Source: Pardosa pseudoannulata (Eukaryota > Arthropoda > Arachnida > Araneae > Lycosidae). From it: DNA of 64,000 nt. The notes under the pieces were generated by a model. It had not been told where the DNA came from, ran no database searches, and saw only the letters and a list, made by a program, of their open reading frames with translations. The stretch spans positions 172,415,922 to 172,479,921 of the forward strand of contig CM063505.1 in assembly GCA_032207245.1 (NCBI GenBank). The letters are read 5' to 3'. Shown here piece after piece: positions 11,701 to 22,755 of the stretch. Within the stretch, counting starts at the first letter, position 1, and every line of letters starts with the position of its first letter. Made by a program: the position numbers and the translations under genes.

Positions 11701-12711
11701 AGGCTAATGAAGCTGATCCATGCCTTTACATCCGTGAAAAGAAAGGTAGAAAATTATTAATAGTACTCTACGTTGGATGATGGTTTAGTTGCTGCAACAG
11801 AACCCCAGGACTCTGAAACATTTATTAAGGAGCTGAAAGAAAAATTCAAGATTTCTGTTGGAGAGGTCTCCTGTTTCTTAGGACTTGAAATTGAACGTCA
11901 AAATGATATGTCAATAACAGTCAGTCAAAAAGGATATGCAAGAAAAATCCTTCAGTGTTTTGGATTTGATGAATATAAACCTGTAGCAATTCCCATGTTG
12001 AAGGAGTCAAGGTCAGGATCACAAGAACCCGATGCAAAAATCTTGAACTTTCCCTACAGGCAAGCTATTGGTGCTCTCATGTATTTGATAGTTGGAACTA
12101 GGCCAGATCTAGCTTACTGTGTAGGTTTTCTATCAAGATCACTTGAAAACCCATCAGCAGAAGATATAGTGCAAGTGAAGAGAGTCTTCAGCTATATAGC
12201 TGGTACAATTAAGTATGGGATCACATATCAAGCAACATATACAAAAAGAGTACTTCAGTGCTATAGTGATTCAGATTTTGGTGGATGTACCAAAACTGGT
12301 CGATCAACCTCTGGATATGTGATGATATATGCTGGGGGAGCCATTTCTTGGCGTAGCCAAAGGCAAGCCATTGTTGCTACTTCAACAACTGAGGCTGAAG
12401 TCATAGCAGCATCAGAAGCAGCCAAAGAAGTAATTTGGCTTCGTAGACTGTTCCAGGGCATAGTGAACTTAAAAGAAGTGCCTACACTCAAAGTCGATAA
12501 CAGGGCAGCTGTAAAGTTATCACACAACCCTGAATATCATCGACGAACCAAACACATTGAAATAAAGCATTTCTTTGTATGCGAGAAAGTATTGGAAGGA
12601 AGACTGAATGTGGAACAGGTGTCGACTTAGAAACAAGTATCTGACATCTTGACAAAACCCTTAATGAAGTCAAGACTGTTGACATCATGTTCTCAAATGG
12701 GACTCTTGTGA
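8752..12711 (+). pseudogene. copia (Ty1-type) gag-pol polyprotein, five breaks
   Basis: One long copia reading frame, now in pieces. Piece 1 (8752-10407) holds gag, a CCHC zinc knuckle (C245, C248, H253, C258), the aspartic protease with DNG at 301-303 where DSG is usual, the integrase zinc-binding motif (H443, H448, C473, C476) and the first integrase aspartate (ITADVCGPF). Piece 2 (10337-10819) carries the rest of the integrase core: LSDNGGEF and the glutamate in NGSSEREM. Piece 3 (about 10800-11780) and piece 4 (11773-12630) give reverse transcriptase and RNase H. Breaks: a frame change at 10327-10350 beside a duplicated AAGTTTCGCTAT; a frame change in the A-run at 10790-10800; an in-frame TAA at 10911-10913; one extra base near 11772 inside the catalytic aspartate motif of the reverse transcriptase; and a TAG at 12628-12630, after which the frame continues to a natural end at 12709-12711. 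The element cannot make an active polyprotein but is young by its overall preservation. Confidence 0.93.
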
Positions 12712-12732
12712 AAGTAGACAAAAACCAGTTAA

Positions 12733-12743
12733 CAAGGGAAAGT
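12733..12743 (+). other. Polypurine tract of the copia element
   Basis: CAAGGGAAAG directly precedes the TGTTA start of the LTR. Purine-rich priming sites in this position start plus-strand DNA synthesis in LTR retrotransposons. Confidence 0.7.
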
Positions 12744-12926
12744 GTTAAAGCAAAGACTTTTTCATTTGCAACTGTGTTAACTTTATTTTTTCTATTCATG
12801 CCAATAGATGGCGCCAGTATTTCTGTTTAGACATGTTAAGTTTTTTGTAAAATAAAGATGCACTTGAGCTTCTAACACCGTCTAGGTTGCCTGGTCGTTA
12901 CTCACAGTAGAGTAAAAAATCTAACA
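12744..12926 (+). repeat. copia 3' LTR, 183 bases
   Basis: It starts TGTTA and ends TAACA, the usual TG...CA inverted termini. It follows the polypurine tract and lies 32 bases after the end of the polyprotein. It contains ATAGATGGCGCCAG and an AATAAA signal at 12851-12856, as expected of a short LTR that supplies the transcript's polyadenylation site. No matching 5' copy is seen. Confidence 0.8.
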
Positions 12927-13700
12927 TTTTTTGTCTGCTTAATGAACTTATTTTTGTTGTCCAATTTTTATTCCTCAGCCTTACAAGAACTTTGATTTCA
13001 TGTATTTTTATTATTTAACAGACTTTTGAAAGAAAAGAAAAATTCTTTTCGTCACTTTTTGAATTTTTTTAATCACCAGAATAGGTAAGAAGAGATTTAT
13101 TTATTTTTTTATCCTCCTTTATCTTTTATTTGTCTTTGTTTATAGTTTCTAAAATGATAATAATACTCTTCGCTTATGGTTGTTAAGCAAATCACAAGGA
13201 ATCTTTCATTACAATCCTAAAATTGTTTTGTAATTTTATATATAAGTGTTTTATTCTTGTCTCTAAAAAAAAAAAAAATTTCGCTTTTGTTATTGTTGTT
13301 CTAGATTATTAGATGAATGCGATATTGTTTTTGGCCAGAAAACCATATCTCCTTATCTAATAATAATCCCTTAAATTTTTTCCATGGCATATTTATTTTA
13401 TTCTTAATTTTAATGTTTCTCTCGGAGCGAAAGGTGTTCAATCTGAATCGTTAACCCTACCCAGTGAATTTGTATAGTAAATATTTTTCTATTCCACCAT
13501 TTGGTCTCCTATAAAAATCTCATATGCAGGCAGAATTTTCAGTTTTCAATGATACTGACTGTGTTGGTGATGAAACGACCAGGCACTCAACATGAGATAT
13601 AGTTTTAGTCAATTCATGTGCAGCAAAACGCGTGCTCTCGATTATAACATTTTGTTGCAATATCATTTACTGTAGATGAATGTGTTGCAGCTAAACCAAG
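12927..13700. other. AT-rich stretch, nothing recognised
   Basis: Frequent stops in all frames and several A and T runs. No repeat partner inside the window was found. Confidence 0.4.
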
Positions 13701-14095
13701 AGCCGTAGTAGCTCAGTCGACAATCAAGCGCTAAACCGGGCCCATTTGGACCCTCCAGGCTTACCCCGGAGGCGGTGGGCAGATCGTAAGTACTGGGCCA
13801 CTCCGCCACTAATTCAACCCTTCGAACCCGGAGCTCGGCCGTTGCGCCGCAGGCGCCAAGATGGGGCGAACGCCACAGAGTTCCGCTTGTGAGGGAGGAT
13901 AATTTGGAAGACTGCTACTGGAAGCTTAGCAGACCTCTTGACGCCGGAATTAGTGAGGGTGGCGCGAACCACGCGGGTCGAGAAGGAGAAATAAGAGGAA
14001 GAGAATGAATTCAGCTTGCTGCACCTATAGATGAGAACCCACAGTCAACAAAGGCATCGATCTCATAACCAGAGATGTGAGTTCGAGCTGGTCAA
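13701..14095 (+). repeat. tRNA-like SINE head interrupted by an insertion
   Basis: GCCGTAGTAGCTCAGTCGAC at 13702-13721 looks like the 5' part of a tRNA with an A box. A 3' part appears at about 14052-14093: GGCATCGATCTCATAACC (an anticodon-arm-like CTCATAA) and GTGAGTTCGAGCTGG (B box). The two are separated by about 320 GC-richer bases. CAGTCGACAA (13714-13723) and CAGTCAACAA (14042-14051) flank that stretch, as a target duplication would. My reading is a methionine-tRNA-like SINE split by another insertion. It is not a functional tRNA gene. Confidence 0.5.
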
Positions 14096-14169
14096 AGATC
14101 CACCGTGTTGATTATGGGCAGGTGGGTCACATACATTAGGTTCGTAGTCACAAAGTTCCCAAATGACAC

Positions 14170-14700
14170 TTTTGAAAGTGACAGACCAAGAATAATGGAA
14201 GGTGGGGGGGGCTTCTGCTTGGTCCATCATCAGCTTGTTTTCTTCTCCAGCGGAATTTAAGAGTCACCTTTCATTAACACTTAGTAATTGAGCTTGATGA
14301 CAAAAATCTTTGATAAAGCCTGGTAATAAGAACAGAATCCTGGGAAATGTCTGACTGCACACATTTAGGGGTTGGGAAACACTTAACAATTTTCACTTTC
14401 TCTGGATCAAGGCAGACGGCTTTTTCGACACTAGGTGTCCTGATTTTAATTTGTCCCGAATGGACATTTTTCGATTTTAGATCATGTCTGGCTTTTAGAA
14501 TGCGACATTAAGATGTTAAAGATGGTCTTCAAAGATCTCAGAGAATACAAAGTCACAATAACCTGGACATGGTCCACTTCAGATGTCGAAGTAAATTTTC
14601 CATCATCATTTCCAAGGTTGTTGTCGTATTGCACAGACCGTAGGGCATAACATTGAACTTCTGAATGTAAAGTTATAACTGAAGGTAGGCATGACTGTAA
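14170..14700 (-). pseudogene. Gypsy reverse transcriptase remnant
   Basis: Conceptual translation of the minus strand near 14420-14330 gives FPNP, then RHFPGFCSYYQ, with stops. This matches the end of the Gypsy RT palm/thumb, usually F-P-x-P...R-x-F-L-G-L-x-x-Y-Y-R. Upstream on the same strand is a region resembling the stretch after the catalytic aspartates (SEVDHVQVIVTLYSLRSLKTIF), and downstream a worn connection to RNase H. Several in-frame stops and frame changes. The minus-strand open frame 14826-14482 is part of this remnant or its neighbour; I cannot assign its first half. Confidence 0.5.
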
Positions 14701-15064
14701 ACATAAAGGGTGTATTAGACCATTAATGTTTAATCCAAAAATACATTTTTCCATAAGGCGAACGTGGCACCTGTCGGTGTTCTTGAGGACTATGATTTCG
14801 TTCGGTGGGTACATAACCTTTCGCAAATCACGTCAATATTTTTGATTTGACGGAAAACGATGAAGAAGTCCACAAGGGTACTGGTTGGTTGTCAATGCTT
14901 AGATATAAATATTTAGTCTCTTCGCGGGAGCGGAATGACTTTTGTTTTCAGTGAAAACATTTCAAGAAAGGTTTGTGCTACTTAGTTTTCTTCATTTCTG
15001 TGGCCAGGGGAGGACAATAGAACATCAATGAAGATCCATAGTATCTGACTGCCCTGAACAATTA

Positions 15065-16494
15065 TTTACAGCATGTCTCATATAAATGTTGAATATTAAT
15101 TTTTTAATTATAGAATTATTAATGTTATAAACTAATTTATAAATAATTTGTCTTAAGCTTTAAATGAATGTGTCAACCTAATGTTAAATTATTTCAAAAA
15201 TCTACTTATATGCAAAATAAAGATAATATATTATAATCATTGGTGCGTTTAAAATGCTTTTGATAACCTTAAAAAGTTTTAACAATTTCTTTTGTTTCTT
15301 GCAAACGAGTAAAAATTCTGTTTTTATAAAACATCAGTGTTTTCAGTGTAATCAAGTTTTGTGTTAACTGAAATAATCCATGAATACAATAGCCACAGAG
15401 CAAGACTGTCAACTTGCTTTATATCATTTTAGCTTAAATGGTTAAAAATTACGATTTTACCTACACAATATTTAAGCTCATCCCTTTACAAACATTTAGC
15501 ACAATGAAAAAAATAATGAACAAATACTAGTAAAATAAAATTTGCATATTTATTATGGAATAAAAAGTATTTATATATCCATAGAGACACATTGTAATCT
15601 TTCATGTGACTTGGATGAATATTAATTAGGGGTTAAATTAGCATCATCCCCAAGACAGAATAATTCTCAAAAGACATTTGCTCACATTTCACAGCTACAA
15701 GATGCTGGAAAATTCTTTTAAGGATTTATAGCATAAAACCTGAAGATCAAAGAACTGTGAACAAAAATTTTTTCAACTAAGTATACATATACACACCCAG
15801 ATACATAAAAATATAAAATCAATTTATTAAGAATCTCATATACATAAAATTAAACATGAAAGCATGTTTGAATATTTAAAACAATGATTATTTTACAAAA
15901 ATATTTTAAGAGCATCAGCTTCAATAATCATGATTAGTACTAACACGTGAAAGTAAAAATGAAGTGGATATGGGGAAATATTGTACTGCACTAAATAATA
16001 ATAATCTCTATCATTCAACACTGAATAATGCAGTTGTAGCTGATTTGAGGGTGGGGAGATTGTTCAATATTTAAGATAAGCAATTCTAACTGATTAAAGC
16101 CCTGTTAAGGTATTTGTGAAATATCAATTTAGTTTTATAGGGTGTCTACTGAGTATTTCTAAAAGTTTATTTCCTGACATTTTGGATTATATCTTTGAAG
16201 AATTTCCTCAAAGTATTTTATTTTAAAAGATCTTAGAAAAATCTACATTCATAACATACACATATGGTACAGTTGCAAAATTTTTTTTTACTTTTAATTT
16301 TTAAGAAGATAGGAAAACATAAAACTATCTAGAGTTAATAAATATAAATAATAAAATGAATTATAATAATTAAAATAATGGTCTTATGATTCCTTTCCTA
16401 ATTGATAAAAGTATTAAAAATATGACATAGAATATAACTTAAAGCAGTAAACTATCAATACTTAAATTCACATTTTCTTTTACATATTATTTTT
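15065..16494. other. AT-rich stretch downstream of the SANT gene
   Basis: No exon, RNA gene or repeat family recognised. Since the SANT gene runs on the minus strand, this is its downstream flank and may include the 3' UTR near its upper end. Confidence 0.4.
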
Positions 16495-16498
16495 TCAT

Positions 16499-16504
16499 TT
16501 TAAT
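16499..16504 (-). terminator. Possible polyadenylation signal (ATTAAA)
   Basis: ATTAAA on the minus strand, about 65 bases past the stop codon of the SANT gene. It is the common variant signal, but such hexamers are frequent by chance in this AT-rich DNA. Confidence 0.25.
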
Positions 16505-16569
16505 TATTAAATTGGGTTTAACTTATTTTTCAGCCTTTTTAAAAACAATCAATATACATCAACATCTTG

Positions 16570-16838
16570 TTAGTTCTCAGTTATTGCTTTTAATGATTTT
16601 GATACAGTTCCTAAAGATTCAGCTAACACTTCAATGTTTTCAGAAATATTTGCAAGAATCTTGTTTTTCCCTTGAACCTCTACAGATGATTTCTCTTTCA
16701 TAGACTTTTCAATTCTTGTCAAAGTTGCTGCAATACCTTCTAACAGTTCATTTTGCTTTTGAAGGAGTTTTGTTACTGTAAATTCATTTCTTCCAATTAA
16801 AAGTGATTTGTGAGAAAGTTTACGTTTCTTTACACATG
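16570..16838 (-). CDS. SANT gene exon 4 (terminal)
   Basis: Acceptor TTTCAG at 16839-16844, entering in phase after one base from exon 3. It encodes 88 residues plus TAA at 16570-16572. The sequence is Lys/Glu/Leu-rich with a heptad-like pattern around KLLQKQNELLEGIAATLTRI and ENIEVLAESLGTVSKSL, typical of the C-terminal coiled segment in zeste-type SANT proteins. Confidence 0.8.
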
Positions 16839-19800
16839 CTGAAAGAAAAAAGAAAAAGAGTTAGTAAATGGTTTCATGAATAATTACAAGTGAACCTTTA
16901 GTTTGCAAACTTCTCCTTAAGTTTGTAAAATAGATGAAAAAAAAAAAAACCCTTGGAATATCTTCATAAAATAACCTCCAAATAGTAAAGTGCATTCTTT
17001 ATTTAACAATCTTTTCTTTGTAATCTAAAGGTTTTTCATTATTTCTCAGAATATTTTGTCATTTCAAACTTAATCTTTCTTTTAATAAATTTTACTAACC
17101 AGTCCAAATGACTCTGAACTGGTTTTATTAGACACAACTTAATAAATTTGCTGTCATTCATTAGATTTGTTTAAAAAAAAAAAAAACCATTTTTAAACAA
17201 AACACTCAGACAGACTTAACAGGCTTTATCAATAATCAAATTTAAGGATGCATTGCATGTGGTAATGAATGCATAAAATATCTTGATGTAATAAGTATGA
17301 TAATGTCATTGACATGACAGTTTAAATATAATTTTTAAAAGGTAAATACGGTGTATTCTCTTTTCTTGATTAGCTTATAAATTCCTTTTGATGTTGGTAA
17401 AATAAATAAAACAAATAGATATTAATTTATACTTGTAAATCCTATGTGTAATTTTTAAACATATAATTTATAAGTGTACTTAATCACCTTTTTTATTAAT
17501 ATTTGGTAGTTATGAATTTAAAATCTGTTTTATGTACATGAATCTCTATTTAATGAATTAACCATATAATGAACTTATTTAGGGATTTAGTGGCTTCATT
17601 CAAGAGAGGTTTGACTGTATTTCAAAATCTCTGATAACAAAACATAACATTATATTTTATAACTTTTTAGAACAAAAGAATATTTAGTAGTCTTCACTAC
17701 TAACCTTTCATGATGCAGTTATTAAACCTATTTTATATTATATGCATGTTCATGTTATTATAACAAATGAAATACCTTAACTGGTTTTAAATTCTATACT
17801 AGGAAATGATATATTTTACTCTGAAAAGAAATTTCCCCACTAAAACATGTATTTTCATATTCAAATTTTTAAAACCTTACAATAAAACAGTTCTTGCTTA
17901 AATAGAGGACTGGGGATAAGCCTTCTGAAGAATTTTTCTTTTACTTTTTTGTCCCTTTTTTAATAGGCATCAAATGCTTGTTTTAATATAAAACACTGTT
18001 AAAATAAGAAAAAGTTACAATTAACCAAATAAGAACAAAGTTTAGCTAAAGTGTATACATACATAAATATTATTTTTATACTACATTCTTTTTAATCATT
18101 TAAACCAATTATGTCTATCACACCAAAGTTTAATTCAAGTTTATTGCTTGTTGAATACTGGAGATAATGTAGAAACTGCCATTTGTATATATTTTTTTAC
18201 CATTAATCTGGCTTGATATTTGGCTTTCATAGCAGCCAGTGACAAAAAGTCTGTTTTACACAATTAAGTCAATAGAATTTGTAGATGCACTTTATTGCTT
18301 TGCAATATATAGTTTATACTCACCACTAAGAACATCGAAAAATGAATAATATTTTATTTTTAAACTTAGTTTAGGTAACTATTACATGACAAGTCTCCAT
18401 TTTTTTTAATGGTTGTCAGCAGCTGAAATTTGAAATAGATTTTTTTTTAATTAATTTTTAATTTTTGGATATTAAGTTTTATTTTGCATGTACCTTCAAA
18501 GGCAATAGCTTTGAGGTTACATTTAGTTGGTTTATAGGTATGTTTATACATAGGTTCTGCATTTTATAATACAAATATTAAAAATTTTATTGGTTTTTGA
18601 GGTATTTTCAAAGAGACAAACTAAGTTATAAAAACCGAAATATTATAAACACAATCTTTTTAACCACAAGAGTGAACATATAATTTAAGTGATAAAAGTT
18701 AGATAAAATATTTATCAAGTTTCATAAGTCATGCAAAGAAATATTTTAGCAAAACTTACGACTACAAGAAGAGCTTTGACTAGAGAAGTTCACAACATTT
18801 TCAGTTTTTTCTAAACTCTTAAAGCTTTGACTACTATCAGAGGTTTTACTATTTTCAGTACTTTTAGAAACCTAAAAAAAAATACATAAAAATTAATTTC
18901 TAGAAGTTAAATTATATTATGTATATTGGCAAATACATCCTGATCAAATTTTGGAAATTAAAGTATATTTATAGGTGCATAATTTTGAAATTTAAATTCA
19001 AACTTCAGGGAGAGAATATGGGCAGTCCAGATTTGGAGTTTTTAGGAGCACATAAAGATAAGAATACAAAAATTACACTAGTAAATCTCTATTTAAATTT
19101 TTAATAGAATAAACTTTATTCAGGATTTAGAGACTTCATTCAATAGAAGTCGACTGTATATCAAGGAGTCTAATAATAAAACATGTCAACTTTTTGTAAT
19201 AAAAGAATATAAACAACAAAGTATAACGTTTTACTAATTTTCAAAGGAAAATGTATTTACTATCCTGAACAGGTTGGAGCAGACAGTTGCATAAAGACTG
19301 GATCTCTCAAAACAGATATGCAATCCAGCCAGAGCAAAAGAGAAGATAGGTGTTAAAAAGGCTTCTTTGAGACACATAGTAGTAGAACTAAGAAAGGGAG
19401 ACTACTGCCAGTAAACATTACATCATTTAGAAAAATAGTTTAGTTGTATAATGTTAAGACATCCACTTACACCTACACAAGCAACAACAAATGGGAAAAG
19501 AAAAATGCAACAAAAAGAGTGCTACTGCTATAAGCCATAAGAGCTCGAAACCCTGTGAGTCACATTCTTGAAATGATCAGACATTGAGTTATGAAAACTG
19601 ATATCACCTTCCATTGGAAAACATTTAATCACACAGCATGGTTTAGGGGGGGGGGATATTTTCACTGGGATTTTCATTAAAATCACTAGTATTAATCAAA
19701 TTCTGATGAAAAGCCACTTTCCTTATTCAGGAAATTTGACTGTGAATTTATATTGAGGAAATACAACTTAAGTTTTAAATTTTAATAACTTCATGCTCTC

Positions 19801-22672
19801 TTAATTAATTTCACAATTTTACACTAACTTATCTAGATTGCTGTCACAGTACACAATTTGATAATTGCTAGACCATGCTGCCAATGACAAACTTAGATAA
19901 TAATGACTTTTAACTCTAGTCTATCCACTAACTGCTTACTGTTGTTTTGGAGTGATTAAAACATAGATAAAAGCAGTTTTAAATTTATTTTTCAATATTT
20001 GTATTTTTTCTCATTTAAAAATGCCTGCAAACTTCATTTACTTTTTGCCAATATACATTTTCTTTTATGTTCTTTACTGCTTCTTTTATAAAATGCTCGG
20101 TTAATTTTTGTCACCAATGGCAAAAAATATCGACAAAACACACATGTATTACATCTGAGCCATGGTTCAGTATATAAGCCTACCCTCCACTTTAGGTCTT
20201 TAAAAAGTCCCAAAAATTCTTGGCTTATGCATGGAAATATGCAATAACAGTGCAAATACACTCATAGGAAATGAAACCTTAGAACATTCTGAACAGGAAA
20301 TTAAATATGAAGAGGGGAAACATAAGGTAAAGTTACCTTGAAAGGAAAATTTCTAACAATTCCAATGTGTTAAAAAAAAGACTGTTTAGTTTAGATTGCA
20401 AATTTAAGTAAAATTCACTGCTTTTAAGAATTATGAAAAAGTCTGAGTAGCAAATGAAAGAAAATATGATTGTGCAGAAATTGACACTTAAAATGCTATT
20501 TATTATATGCCACATTATCCAGTAATTAGGAATGATAAGGAAATAACAAAATAAGAATAGTATGTGATGCACCTTCAAAAGAAAGTAACTAATCATCATT
20601 GAATGATATTTTATTAACTGGACAAAATGTGAATCCAATTCTTTTGTAATTTCTTTCAAAATTTAGAAAAATAAAATTGGATAATACCAGACATTGAAAG
20701 AGCATTTCTTCAAGTGGTTGTTTCAGACGAAAACAGAGAGACTTAAAGATTTTTGTGGTTTGATAAACTGTCCCCCAAAGAACTGAAAGCATTTAGAAAT
20801 GAAGTTACATTTGCAGTTAAGTCATCTGTTTCTTTTAGCAGGCACATGTGAGAAAATACGAAGACTTTCATCTGATAGCCTATTCAGCATTATGCAAACA
20901 TCTTTATGTGGATCATTTTATATCAAAAACCAATGATGTTGATGCAGCTTTAAATTTAACAAAAGATGATAAGATAGGAGCTTGTTTTTAGGAGAAACAA
21001 GCATAAATTTAAGAAAGTGGAAAACAAATTAAGAAGAGCTATATAATATTTAGAAGAAAGATAAATTTAAAGAACTTTCTACTAAAAATGTAATATGAAT
21101 TAAGGTCTTACATATAATATGGCATTTGCCATCTCTTTTAAAATCACTGAACACTGCAAAAAATACTAAGAGAAGTGTTTGCTAACTATTGAATACTATT
21201 GGAATATCTGTATTTAATATCCAAATTAAGATTTTGTTGCAAGAAATTTGGGAGAAAGGACTAGACTGGGATGAAGAATTACCTGAAGATTCAAGTAGAA
21301 AGTGAAAGAAATGGTATCATGAAATCCCAATATTAGAAGAGATCTCATGGCCTAGATGTTATATTCTGACAAAAGCCTATGATTGCTCAGAATTAGAATT
21401 TTACTTTTTCTGCAATGCAAATAAATCATCAGATGGTGCAGTCATCTAGATTTGATACAAAATTGATGAGAAATTTAAAAGACAGTTTTGTAATATCTAA
21501 AGCTTGTATTGCTCCAGTGAGAATAAATAGCTGGCCAATGTAACCTTATGTTGGATTCATGGAAATGCAAAACAATGGAAGACATTCATTTTTAACAAAC
21601 AGATATGCAAGAATTGTCAGATCCTGCAAACTTGAAACATCGTAAAGGAGTTGATAATTCAACAGTAATATTTTCAAGAGATTATGCAGCAGAATTATTA
21701 CATAGAAAAAAGTTTTGGAAATGAACAGAATGGTTGATATTACAAAAGGTAAATCGACCAAATACTCAAGAAATTGTTAGTACCAAAAATGGGAACATCA
21801 AAATCAGCAAATTTTAATACAACCACAGTTGTGACCTGAAAACCAACAGATTAATTTTGCAAAATAATAAGTAAATTAAAAAATACTGCAATAATTACTA
21901 GAATCCATTTTTCAAAATGACGACAAAATTAGTTGACTTCTAAGTAAGGCTACATGATATCAGAAATTTAATATTGCAATATATCCCCAAATTAATACTG
22001 ATATTATTGATATATCACAATACTACAATATATTTCTATTCACTCTTACTTTAAAGTAGGAGTGAATAGAAATCGCTATTTATGAAAGATTAACAGTATT
22101 ATACTAGTAACATAGCCATAAAAGATGTGTATAAAGTAGTGTATTAGTATTTTATAACTAAATGTACATATAAAACCCCTTTCTCATTACTTAGTAATAC
22201 TTCCAGTGTAATAGGTTTTTAGATTAATTTTTTTTATACGGATTTGAAGAGGATAGCTGACAGAAGATATATCTACAAAACAAAATTTAGATATTGTTAT
22301 TGCAATACTTAAAAAAAATTTAATATTTAATATAATACTAAATAATACAGATCTAATTCTGAGCAATGTTTAGATAGGAAAGATTCTTTTAGCTGCTTTT
22401 CAGAACCAGAGTCCATGGGTTTGAATGTTTCATTGTCATGGAAAATCACAAGCATCTGATATTTTATTTAAGCAGTAAGCATTACTAATAATCCAATGAT
22501 AGAAAAAAAAAAAGAAAAGAAAAGCCATAGTATTAAAATGTTGTGAAACTAGAGAAGTATACAATCAGTGGGAAAAAGACTGAAGATGAAATAAAAGTGG
22601 AAAAAAAAAAAAAAAAGGACAGTTTTACAAGGAACAATCTAGTGACTCTTCAGAGCTAGCTGTACTCCAAAA

Positions 22673-22755
<83 letters not shown>

